A stretch of DNA of 5,935 nt from an uncultured Paracoccaceae bacterium (GTDB lineage: Bacteria; Pseudomonadota; Alphaproteobacteria; Rhodobacterales; Rhodobacteraceae): NCBI GenBank assembly GCA_937900975.1, contig CALCPC010000339.1:1-5935 (forward strand), given 5' to 3'. Below are positions 1 through 4,674 of this stretch, in pieces. A program made the position numbers and the translations under genes. The notes beneath the pieces were generated by a model. The model searched no databases and was not told the origin of the DNA. It saw only the letters and a program-made list of their open reading frames with translations. Position 1 is the first letter of the stretch. Every line of letters begins with the position of its first letter.

Positions 1-624
1 GAGCGCGGTCGCGACCGGCTGGAGCGCCAGTGCCACGCGAAACTTTTGCACCATGTCCGCCTCGGACGCGAAATCGAGGTTCACCTGCACCGTGCAAGTC
101 CGGTACATCATCTGAGTGCCGTGCGTGCCGACCCGGCCCATATAGTCCGTCATCAGCCGATAGCGCCCTTTTGGCATTTGCGGCATGTCCTCATGGCGCC
201 AAATCGGCGCGGCACCCAGCCCGATAAAGCCCGCGCCGATGGCGTCAGCGATCTCTTTGACCTCGCGCAAATGCGCATTCACCTCGTCGCAGGTCTCGTG
301 GATCGTCTCCAGCGGCGCGCCCGACAGCTCCAACTGCCCGCCAGGTTCCAGGCTGACATTGGCGCCGCCCTTCACAAGGCCGATGATGTTGTCCGCCTCT
401 TGCACCGGGGTCCAGCCGAAGCGCTGGCTCAACCCCTCTAGCATCGCGCGGATCGAGGTTGGGCCATCGTAGGGCAGCGGCGTCAGGGCATCGAGCGCAT
501 AGCCAAATTTCTCATGCTCGGTCCCGATCCGCCAGTCGGGGGCCGGTTTGCACCCCGCCTCAAGATAAGATGCCAGCGCGGCATAATCCTCGACCGGCCC
601 GCCGCCGGATTGGGGAATAGACAT
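1..624 (-). CDS. gshA: Glutamate-cysteine ligase, plant-type (partial, N-terminal 208 codons)
   Basis: Catalyses the ATP-dependent joining of L-glutamate and L-cysteine to gamma-glutamylcysteine, the first step of cytosolic glutathione synthesis. Translating the minus strand from the ATG at 624-622 gives an open frame to the window edge. It carries family signatures: TEHEKFGY at residues 35-42, SLEPGGQLELSGA at 91-103, and a conserved block from about 153 to 185 that includes GTHGTQMMYRTCTVQVNLDF (166-185). These match the GCS2/plant-type ligase used by alphaproteobacteria, not the enterobacterial GshA. The family is usually about 450 residues, so somewhat less than half is visible and the C-terminus lies beyond position 1. 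An AGGA at 638-635 sits 10 bases before the ATG. An in-frame GTG at 633-631 is possible but too close to that site. The gene is divergent from the membrane-protein gene at 796. Family assignment is firm. Confidence 0.96.
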   Translation of the reverse strand, partial: MSIPQSGGGPVEDYAALASYLEAGCKPAPDWRIGTEHEKFGYALDALTPLPYDGPTSIRAMLEGLSQRFGWTPVQEADNIIGLVKGGANVSLEPGGQLELSGAPLETIHETCDEVNAHLREVKEIADAIGAGFIGLGAAPIWRHEDMPQMPKGRYRLMTDYMGRVGTHGTQMMYRTCTVQVNLDFASEADMVQKFRVALALQPVATAL

Positions 625-756
625 GGCCCACACGTCCTTTATAGCGACCGCGGACGGTCTTATTGAAAGACCCGCGATAGGGCCAGACCCCGCATCTAGC
701 GGCCCGGCAGGGCCGGATCAAGCATCCCACGCAACGCGGGGAGGAAGGGACACGGA
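625..756. other. Divergent intergenic spacer with two short hairpins
   Basis: This spacer lies between gshA (leftward) and the small plus-strand frame at 757, so the promoters of both units should be in it. Two perfect inverted repeats are visible. One is GGTCTT (656-661) with AAGACC (667-672) around a 5-base loop; the other is CGGCCC (700-705) with GGGCCG (710-715) around a 4-base loop. Either could be an operator or a chance hairpin in GC-rich DNA. I find no convincing -35/-10 pair on either strand. Confidence 0.4.
741..748 (+). promoter_or_regulatory. Strong ribosome binding site before the 12-codon frame
   Basis: GAGGAAGG lies 8 bases before the ATG at 757. It is the best Shine-Dalgarno match near the start of the plus-strand gene. 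It serves the 757 start, not the 796 start, which has only a weak GGATGGGG (779-786). Confidence 0.6.
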
Positions 757-795
757 ATGACAGAGAACAGATGCGCGCGGATGGGGCCGTCCTAG
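757..795 (+). CDS. Possible 12-residue leader peptide (or N-terminal stub cut by a stop codon)
   Basis: The frame reads ATG, eleven further codons, then TAG at 793-795, giving MTENRCARMGPS. It has a strong ribosome binding site at 741-748. Its stop is directly followed by the ATG of the next gene (TAG then ATG, no gap), and both are in the same reading frame. Two readings are possible. It may be an upstream open reading frame that delivers ribosomes to 796 by termination-reinitiation. Alternatively, 757 may be the ancestral start of the membrane-protein gene, with a nonsense change or sequence error making the TAG. The peptide shows no run of one amino acid that would suggest classic attenuation. 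The sequence shows the arrangement; translation is inferred. Confidence 0.4.
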   Translation: MTENRCARMGPS

Positions 796-1296
796 ATGGC
801 AAAACCGGTCCCGGACGCGGCGATTGCGCTTCTGAAGCCAACCGTTGGGCGGCGCATCGCCGGCGCGTTTTTCCAAGGCGCGCTGGGCGTCCTGATCCTG
901 GGGCTTGGCACCACCGTCGCGGGGCTGGGCCCCCAGATCGCCTTGATCGCGGTCGGTGGGGTGATGCTGTGGCAAACGCTGATCCTGTTTCGCGCGACGG
1001 AAGTGGGCATCGTGCTGACGGAAACCGGTCTTTATGAGGAGACCGGCCGGGAGATCGCGGCGTTCGAGGCCATTGGCAAAGTCGACCGCAGCTTTTTCGC
1101 AATCAAGCCGTCAAACGGGTTTCTCATCGTGCTAAAAGAGCCCGCCCCGCGCGGATGGCGGCCCGGGGTTTGGTGGCGGATCGGACGCCGCGTGGGCATT
1201 GGCGGCACGACAAACGGCCGGGCCGCGCGCGAGTTGGCCGACATTCTGGCCTTTAAGCTGGAAGAACAGCGCGCGCCCCCGGGGGACGCGGGCTGA
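796..1296 (+). CDS. Conserved-looking two-TM membrane protein of unknown function
   Basis: A 166-residue protein that I do not recognise by name. A short basic N-terminus (residues 1-20) is followed by two hydrophobic segments at about 21-42 and 46-65, forming a membrane hairpin. A soluble part of about 90 residues follows. It contains alternating hydrophobic strands (70-112), a Trp/Arg-rich stretch around 120-135 (WRPGVWWRIGRRVGIGG), and a likely C-terminal helix (142-158). Two TM helices followed by a small strand-rich domain ending in a helix resemble bacterial PH-like membrane proteins, but this is only an impression. Codon use is GC-rich at third positions, as in the neighbours. The ATG at 796 follows the TAG of the 12-codon frame directly and has only a weak site of its own, so translation may be coupled. 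The gene is convergent with the CDGSH gene. Confidence 0.8.
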   Translation: MAKPVPDAAIALLKPTVGRRIAGAFFQGALGVLILGLGTTVAGLGPQIALIAVGGVMLWQTLILFRATEVGIVLTETGLYEETGREIAAFEAIGKVDRSFFAIKPSNGFLIVLKEPAPRGWRPGVWWRIGRRVGIGGTTNGRAARELADILAFKLEEQRAPPGDAG

Positions 1297-1376
1297 CACC
1301 CACCGTGGCTGCCGCTCTGCCGTGTGCAGCCGTGTCTGAGCGCCGGCCCCTTCCGCGCGCAATCACACCGTCTGCA

Positions 1377-1400
1377 AGCGCGCACGGGCGTGCGAACGCT
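1377..1400. terminator. Hairpin in convergent spacer
   Basis: AGCG-CGCAC, loop GGGC, GTGCG-(AA)-CGCT: a 5-bp inner stem with a further 4-bp outer stem across a 2-base bulge. It begins 80 bases after the stop of the membrane-protein gene. No T-tract follows on either strand, so it would be an atypical intrinsic terminator at best. Confidence 0.3.
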
Positions 1401-1413
1401 GTTCCAGGACGAC

Positions 1414-1443
1414 GGCGCTTTGCCAGTAAACCGGCAACGCGCC
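1414..1443 (-). terminator. Long hairpin just downstream of the CDGSH gene
   Basis: GGCGC (1414-1418) pairs with GCGCC (1439-1443), and TTGCCAG (1420-1426) with CCGGCAA (1431-1437), around the loop TAAA. There is one internal T/C mismatch. The G:T pair in the inner stem is a permitted wobble in the minus-strand RNA, giving about 12 pairs. It starts 6 bases past the TAA of the CDGSH gene, where a terminator or 3' stabiliser is expected. No T-run follows, so Rho-independent termination is not certain. Confidence 0.5.
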
Positions 1444-1449
1444 GCGGCA

Positions 1450-2094
1450 TTACGCGTCTTGGTCCGACCAGTTCGCGTCATAGTGGGATCCGTCGCAGAA
1501 CGGTTTGTTCTTCGACAACCCGCAGCGGCAAAGTGAGTATTTCGTGCGGCTGGCGCCGACCCCATTGAACGCAGCGTCCAAAGCCACGTTTTTGACGTGA
1601 TAAGGGCCGTTTTGCTCCACGGCGATGCCGATCTCGCCCGTTGTCATATGGTGCGCAGTCATCGGACCGACGGAGACACGCAGCGCGCCAGAAGGACAAG
1701 CCGCGATCACGTCGAGGATATCCTCAAGCTTTCCGTTGCTGGGCTGGATCCATGGCGTTGCCTTGGGGTTGAAAACCGCTTTGGCACGCGCCTGACACTC
1801 GGCTGCATGGGTGCAAAGAACGGGGGTATAGCTGACCGTCACCGCGATACCATCGACCGCGCCTGTATAGTCGAGCGGTTTGTTTCTGAGTTTTGCGCTG
1901 TCCGGCATGCTCGAAAAGCCAATCTTGGCATGGCTGCCGTCGCAAAACGGCTTCTTTGCGGAAGCGCCGCACCGGCAGAGCGCGAATTTCTTGGCCTCGC
2001 CACGCTCTACCGGGGTTGCACCGGTCAGATCGGGCGGGTTCTCAACCATAAGAGGGCCGTTTTCAAGGGGCGTGATCTTTGGGGCGTCGGTCAT
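1450..2094 (-). CDS. CDGSH / Fer4_19 / CDGSH iron-sulfur protein
   Basis: A 214-residue soluble protein with three predicted iron-sulfur sites. The first CDGSH motif covers residues 40-55 (CRCGASAKKPFCDGSH), with ligands C40, C42, C51 and H55. The second covers 189-204 (CRCGLSKNKPFCDGSH), with ligands C189, C191, C200 and H204. Both fit the 3Cys-1His [2Fe-2S] consensus exactly. Between them, about 83-145, lies a Fer4_19-type segment with C94, C100 and C133-P134-S-G-A-L, plus the typical VF..KATPWI stretch. The role is probably electron transfer or cluster handling in the cytoplasm; no signal peptide is visible. The start is placed at the ATG 2094-2092 because AGGA precedes it by 6 bases. An in-frame GTG at 2124 would lie at or above the predicted transcription start. 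The gene is monocistronic by layout. The exact partner is unknown. Confidence 0.92.
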   Translation of the reverse strand: MTDAPKITPLENGPLMVENPPDLTGATPVERGEAKKFALCRCGASAKKPFCDGSHAKIGFSSMPDSAKLRNKPLDYTGAVDGIAVTVSYTPVLCTHAAECQARAKAVFNPKATPWIQPSNGKLEDILDVIAACPSGALRVSVGPMTAHHMTTGEIGIAVEQNGPYHVKNVALDAAFNGVGASRTKYSLCRCGLSKNKPFCDGSHYDANWSDQDA

Positions 2095-2127
2095 GGCGGA
2101 TCCTGTTGATTTGGCTTTGACCACAGC

Positions 2128-2157
2128 AGTGTAGCCAAGTTCGCTTCAACGGGTCGA
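2128..2157 (-). promoter_or_regulatory. Candidate promoter of the CDGSH gene
   Basis: On the minus strand, TCGACC (2157-2152) and TACACT (2133-2128) are separated by 18 bases and match the TTGACA/TATAAT consensus at 4 of 6 positions each. Initiation would fall near 2121, leaving a leader of about 27 bases that contains the AGGA site and the ATG at 2094. The match is moderate and comes from reading the sequence only. Confidence 0.35.
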
Positions 2158-2329
2158 GCAAAAGTCGCGCTTGGTCCACGTCAAAGCCTCCGCGCCATCG
2201 ACGGCGTCGCGCGGGGTTTGGTATTGACCGCTTTGGGCGGGCTTCCGGTTCGGTTGGTCAAGCATGGGACATGGGCGGCCGGCGCCGATATTTTGGGCCA
2301 TCGCGGCGCGTTTTAGGGGCGACGGTCCG

Positions 2330-2348
2330 CGGCGGGTTTTGTCCGCCG
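2330..2348. repeat. Inverted repeat, 6 bp
   Basis: CGGCGG (2330-2335) and CCGCCG (2343-2348) flank the T-rich loop GTTTTGT. It stands alone in the left half of the gene-free tract. Role unknown; chance is a reasonable explanation. Confidence 0.3.
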
Positions 2349-2557
2349 GCACTCCAGTCCATCGCAGCGGCAGAATTTCGCAATGTCAGCCAAAGCCAGG
2401 TCTCAACGCGCCCGGTGCCGCAGCGATGGCCACCGGCGCGGGCTTTGGCAGACTGGGTGGCGGCCCGGCACGGTGCGGGCGTCGTCGGTTCTGTGCGAGC
2501 GCTGAGACGGGGCGGCATCGCTCAGCATGTGTTCTTGGTCAGACACCGAGCCCCCTC

Positions 2558-2579
2558 CCGGCATGGAACGCCATACCGG
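2558..2579 (-). repeat. 9-bp inverted repeat, better paired as minus-strand RNA
   Basis: CCGGCATGG (2558-2566) faces CCATACCGG (2571-2579) across a 4-base loop. The single imperfect position is C/A in plus-strand RNA but a U:G wobble in minus-strand RNA, so the stem is fully paired only if transcribed leftward, as flagellar operon read-through would be. Confidence 0.45.
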
Positions 2580-2580
2580 A

Positions 2581-2604
2581 CCCCGCGAAGGTCCAGACGC
2601 GGGG
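2581..2604. repeat. Perfect 7-bp inverted repeat
   Basis: CCCCGCG (2581-2587) and CGCGGGG (2598-2604) surround a 10-base loop. It follows the previous hairpin after one base, so the two would stack as a tandem pair in RNA. Confidence 0.45.
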
Positions 2605-2654
2605 CAGGCGATTGGGGCGGATCTGCCCGCCGGCGGTCGGGCGGGGTCGGACGC

Positions 2655-2693
2655 GGGTCCGCTTGCGGATCCTCAAAAGGGGCGCGAACGCCC
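2655..2693. repeat. Two adjacent small hairpins with tetraloops
   Basis: GGGTCCG (2655-2661), loop CTTG, CGGATCC (2666-2672) pairs along 7 positions as plus-strand RNA with one G:U wobble. Then GGGCG (2680-2684), loop CGAA, CGCCC (2689-2693); on the minus strand that loop reads TTCG. Both have 4-base loops of the stable kind. Confidence 0.4.
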
Positions 2694-2746
2694 GGTTTGC
2701 CGCGACCTTCGATGCGGACGCGGCGCGGGGCCATGTCCTTCGCTGC

Positions 2747-2775
2747 GGTGCCGGGCGGGCGGGCCATACGGCACC
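2747..2775. repeat. Perfect 7-bp inverted repeat
   Basis: GGTGCCG (2747-2753) and CGGCACC (2769-2775) enclose a 15-base GC-rich loop. It belongs to the same hairpin-dense tract. The longer loop makes it less convincing than its neighbours. Confidence 0.35.
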
Positions 2776-2840
2776 CAAGGCCCAGCGCGGCCCCGGCGGC
2801 GTTCGTGCCCTGGAAAATGATCCGAGGCCGGGGGCCTTCT

Positions 2841-2865
2841 TGTCGGCAGAACCGCTTCGCCGACA
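2841..2865. repeat. 10-bp interrupted hairpin downstream of the flagellar operon
   Basis: TGTCGGC (2841-2847) pairs perfectly with GCCGACA (2859-2865). Inside it, after a single bulged A (2848), GAA pairs with TTC around the loop CCGC, giving ten pairs in 25 bases. It lies about 90 bases beyond the fliL stop in the direction of flagellar transcription and could be a 3' end or stabilising structure. No T-tract follows. Confidence 0.5.
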
Positions 2866-2867
2866 TG

Positions 2868-2896
2868 CCGACCGGGGTCGGGCCTTCGCCGGTCGG
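2868..2896. repeat. Perfect 8-bp inverted repeat with an alternative pairing
   Basis: CCGACCGG (2868-2875) pairs with CCGGTCGG (2889-2896) around 13 bases. The left arm can instead pair with an internal GGTCGG (2876-2881), so two exclusive folds compete for CCGACC. It lies 2 bases from the hairpin at 2841-2865. Confidence 0.45.
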
Positions 2897-2930
2897 AATA
2901 CGGCGCCCCGGGGCCTGTCGTGTAAGGACT

Positions 2931-2952
2931 GCCATCGCGTTGACGCGGTGGC
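2931..2952 (-). terminator. Hairpin directly after the fliL stop
   Basis: GCCA-T-CGCG (2931-2939), loop TTGA around 2940-2943, CGCG-G-TGGC (2944-2952): eight Watson-Crick pairs plus one T/G position, which is a wobble in plus-strand RNA and a mismatch in minus-strand RNA. It begins 1 base past the stop codon of fliL (2956-2954), the right place for the end of the flagellar operon. Only a weak T-containing tail (AGTCCTT) follows, so it may be a pause or stabilising hairpin. Confidence 0.4.
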
Positions 2953-2953
2953 G

Positions 2954-3478
2954 CTACAGGTCTTGGCGCACAATCTCGGTCAGCAGCACATCATGCAGTG
3001 TCTCGCCGACAATGTCCTGCGCGGCCTCGTAAAGGCGGCCCTTTAGGTCTTCGATCGCGGTTTGGGCGGTAAAGTCCCCGTCGAACCCGCCAGAATGGGC
3101 GTGGGTGAAAAGAACCTGTAAAAAGGCATCCCGCAGCTTCGGTTCCTTGCTGAACGCGGCCTCGTCGGTGCCCTCGTCGATCTCAAGCGCCATCGACGCG
3201 ACAACCAGCGCCACCACACGCTCATCCTTCAGGATCGGGACGACGAATTGCTTTTCGAGTTCGGCAAAAGACGTTGGCACCATCGGCGCCTTCGCCTTTT
3301 TCTTCATTGGTTTTTCGGCGCAGTCTTCGGTCATAGCCTCCCCGCCATCGGCCATCGGCGCCATATCGTCCTTGTCGCCGCATTCGGCCATCGCGGGTGC
3401 GGGGCGCAGCAACATGCCGGCGGCGACCCCCCCAATCAGGCCCACGACGACAAAGAGGATCGGAAGAAGTTTGGCCAT
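2954..3478 (-). CDS. fliL: FliL-family flagellar basal body-associated protein
   Basis: FliL surrounds or supports the MotA/MotB stator at the inner membrane and influences torque. This 174-residue protein has one N-terminal TM segment (about residues 4-24). A charged Met/Lys/Asp-rich linker follows (about 30-66, with cysteines C33 and C53). The C-terminal domain (about 70-174) carries the family pattern: PTSFAEL then a strand, LRDAFLQVLF, LKGRLYEAAQDIV, and a terminal VLLTEIVRQ. The length is normal for FliL. The ATG at 3478-3476 is preceded by AGGGGG (3489-3484) with 5-base spacing; this site overlaps the flgH stop codon, and the intergenic gap is 9 bases. It is the last gene of the flagellar run here. 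No motA or motB is present in the window. The family call rests mainly on the C-terminal pattern and context. Confidence 0.85.
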   Translation of the reverse strand: MAKLLPILFVVVGLIGGVAAGMLLRPAPAMAECGDKDDMAPMADGGEAMTEDCAEKPMKKKAKAPMVPTSFAELEKQFVVPILKDERVVALVVASMALEIDEGTDEAAFSKEPKLRDAFLQVLFTHAHSGGFDGDFTAQTAIEDLKGRLYEAAQDIVGETLHDVLLTEIVRQDL

Positions 3479-3487
3479 GGGGACCCC

Positions 3488-4246
3488 CTAAAACGGCAGG
3501 ACGATGTCGGCGATTTGCTGGCCGTAGCGGGGCTGCTGCACATCCGTGATCTGCCCGCGTCCGCCATAGGAAATGCGCGCGCCCGCGATCTTGTCGTATG
3601 TGATCGTATTTTGGCGGCTGATATCCTCTGGCCGGACGATGCCGGTGACCTGAAGGTCGCGAAGCTCAAAATTCACGCGCACCTCCTGGTTTCCTTGGAC
3701 GACCAGATGACCGTTGGGCAAGGTGTCGACCACAGTGGCGGCGATGCGCAGCGTAATCTCCTCGGTCCTTTGGACCGACCCATCGCCGCTGGACGATGAG
3801 GAGGAGCTCAGATCGGCCAGGTTCGCGGAGGCGGCGCCTTCCGGCAGCACCTCGCGGTCCAGGATCTGCGGCAGGCCCAAGAAATTCGGTACACCGAGGT
3901 TTTCGGAGCCCGAGCGAGAGCGCGCAGTAGAGTTCTGGATGCGCGCCTCGTCATTGATGGCAATCAGAACGGTCATGATATCGCCCCGATTTTGCGCACG
4001 CCGGTCGCCGAAAAGCGATGTCGGACCTGAGTTCCAAAGCGACGCGCGTTCCGTCCCTTGGCGCAATGCGACCGGCGCCGGCACCGCAAGTGCGGCCCGC
4101 GCGGGCGACACGGCGAATGGCAGCGGGTTTTGCGGGGCATCAATGTCAGACAGCGTCGGGGGCTTGCCGACATGATCCAACCGACCGCACCCCGCAAGCG
4201 CTATGAGGGCCGTAAGTGCCAGCAGCGACAGCGTCCGGACCGTCAT
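3488..4246 (-). CDS. flgH: Flagellar L-ring lipoprotein FlgH
   Basis: FlgH builds the L-ring, the outer-membrane bushing through which the rod turns. The 252-residue product begins with a lipoprotein signal peptide: hydrophobic residues 6-18 and lipobox L17-A18-G19-C20, with C20 the predicted lipidated residue. Typical FlgH blocks follow: SLWNSGPTSLFGDRRA (69-84), RGDIMTVLIAINDEA (87-101), LPNGHLVVQGNQEVRVN (176-192) and TGIVRPEDIS (201-210). A run of seven serines at 147-153 is a low-complexity insertion. The ATG overlaps the flgA stop (ATGA). The gene has an excellent ribosome binding site, GGAGGT (4258-4253) 6 bases before the ATG, placed inside the end of flgA. This probably boosts FlgH output, since the L-ring needs many copies. 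Length and order fit the family. Confidence 0.96.
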   Translation of the reverse strand: MTVRTLSLLALTALIALAGCGRLDHVGKPPTLSDIDAPQNPLPFAVSPARAALAVPAPVALRQGTERASLWNSGPTSLFGDRRAQNRGDIMTVLIAINDEARIQNSTARSRSGSENLGVPNFLGLPQILDREVLPEGAASANLADLSSSSSSSGDGSVQRTEEITLRIAATVVDTLPNGHLVVQGNQEVRVNFELRDLQVTGIVRPEDISRQNTITYDKIAGARISYGGRGQITDVQQPRYGQQIADIVLPF

Positions 4247-4674
4247 CGACCCACCTCCACAATACCCGTTTCCAAAACGCGGCCCGTCACCGTTGTTCGC
4301 GACGAAACGTTCATCACGCGAAGCCGGTCGCCAACGCCCGCACGGTCAAGCGCGCGACCGTCGGTTTCGATGAAGAGGCCCCCGGTTGCATAGCGCAGCG
4401 TCACGATTTGGTTGCGTTCAATGAGGGCCGGGGGCCCCAGATCACCACGGCGTAATGGCCGGCCGGGATAAATCGTGACGCGCGCCTCCAGCCCCACAAC
4501 CTCCTCAATCTCCGTGTAGGCACCGGGCACGTTTTGACCGACTAGCCGCACGTCGAGTTCTGTGATCACCGTCCGTGAGGGGATCGGGTGGTTTGCCACG
4601 ACGGTTTGAGCATCAAGCGGGGCCGCGATCAGGCAGGCCGCGGCGAGGAGGGGCAGGACCTGAGCGCCGGTCAT
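4243..4674 (-). CDS. flgA: Flagellar P-ring assembly chaperone FlgA (short form)
   Basis: FlgA is a periplasmic chaperone that assists P-ring (FlgI) assembly around the rod. This is a 143-residue short form, matching the C-terminal SAF-type region of longer FlgA proteins. A Sec signal peptide covers residues 1-22 (hydrophobic 5-18, cleavage likely after DA22). The SAF-like domain follows: IPSRTVITELDV (31-42), VTIYPGRPLRRGDL (66-79) and, near the end, GDRLRVMNVSSRTTVTGRV (115-133). This ending is the family's usual closing pattern. The start ATG (4674-4672) overlaps the flgG stop as ATGA, and I see no Shine-Dalgarno sequence upstream, so translation probably depends on ribosomes finishing flgG. 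It overlaps flgH in the same way at its other end. Confidence 0.92.
   Translation of the reverse strand: MTGAQVLPLLAAACLIAAPLDAQTVVANHPIPSRTVITELDVRLVGQNVPGAYTEIEEVVGLEARVTIYPGRPLRRGDLGPPALIERNQIVTLRYATGGLFIETDGRALDRAGVGDRLRVMNVSSRTTVTGRVLETGIVEVGR

Larger units (their letters stand above)
2158..2953. other. Long stretch without a defensible gene; hairpin-rich right half
   Basis: Together with the CDGSH promoter region, this is about 860 bases between the CDGSH start and the fliL stop. Several long open frames cross it on both strands (for example 2264-3046 plus, 2522-2935 minus). All give Arg/Gly/Pro/Ala-rich translations with no recognisable domain, and the longest runs into fliL antisense. 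GC-rich DNA keeps such frames open by chance. The left part (2158-2550) shows only a hairpin at 2330-2348 and a doubtful small frame at 2146-2301 on the minus strand. The right part (2558-2952) contains many short inverted repeats, listed separately. It may be a decayed gene, an untranslated 3' region of the flagellar operon, or a structured RNA. I see no tRNA, rRNA, SRP RNA or RNase P RNA signature. Confidence 0.5.

Noticed and set aside
46..472. Plus-strand open frames over the first 470 bases
   Set aside because: They are antisense shadows of gshA, whose conserved motifs are clear on the minus strand.
638..643. TATAAA on the minus strand before gshA as a -10 box
   Set aside because: Transcription would start after the AGGA site and leave almost no leader, and no reasonable -35 lies 16-19 bases upstream.
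560..1102. 180-codon minus-strand open frame over the spacer and the membrane-protein gene
   Set aside because: It is antisense to the better-supported plus-strand gene, overlaps the gshA start, and has a low-complexity Arg/Pro/Ser composition.
1032..1565. 177-codon minus-strand open frame across the convergent spacer
   Set aside because: It overlaps both real genes and has a chance-frame composition; the CDGSH protein occupies another frame of the same strand with intact motifs.
2092..2124. GTG at 2124 as the start of the CDGSH protein
   Set aside because: The ATG at 2094 has AGGA at 6-base spacing, and the candidate promoter places the transcript start near 2121, below the GTG.
2158..2953. 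tRNA, SRP RNA, RNase P RNA or CRISPR array in the gene-free tract
   Set aside because: No T-loop consensus with matching acceptor arms, no conserved SRP or RNase P signature, and no regularly spaced direct repeats were found.
2522..2973. Overlapping minus-strand frames (2522-2935 and 2539-2973) after fliL
   Set aside because: No hydrophobic or conserved flagellar pattern (I looked for a FliP-like protein), composition Arg/Pro-rich, and both cover the hairpin tract in different frames.
2264..3046. 260-codon plus-strand open frame
   Set aside because: Arg/Gly/Pro/Ala-rich translation with no recognisable domain, no ribosome binding site, and its end runs antisense through fliL. Another plus frame (2271-3032) is equally open, as expected in GC-rich DNA.
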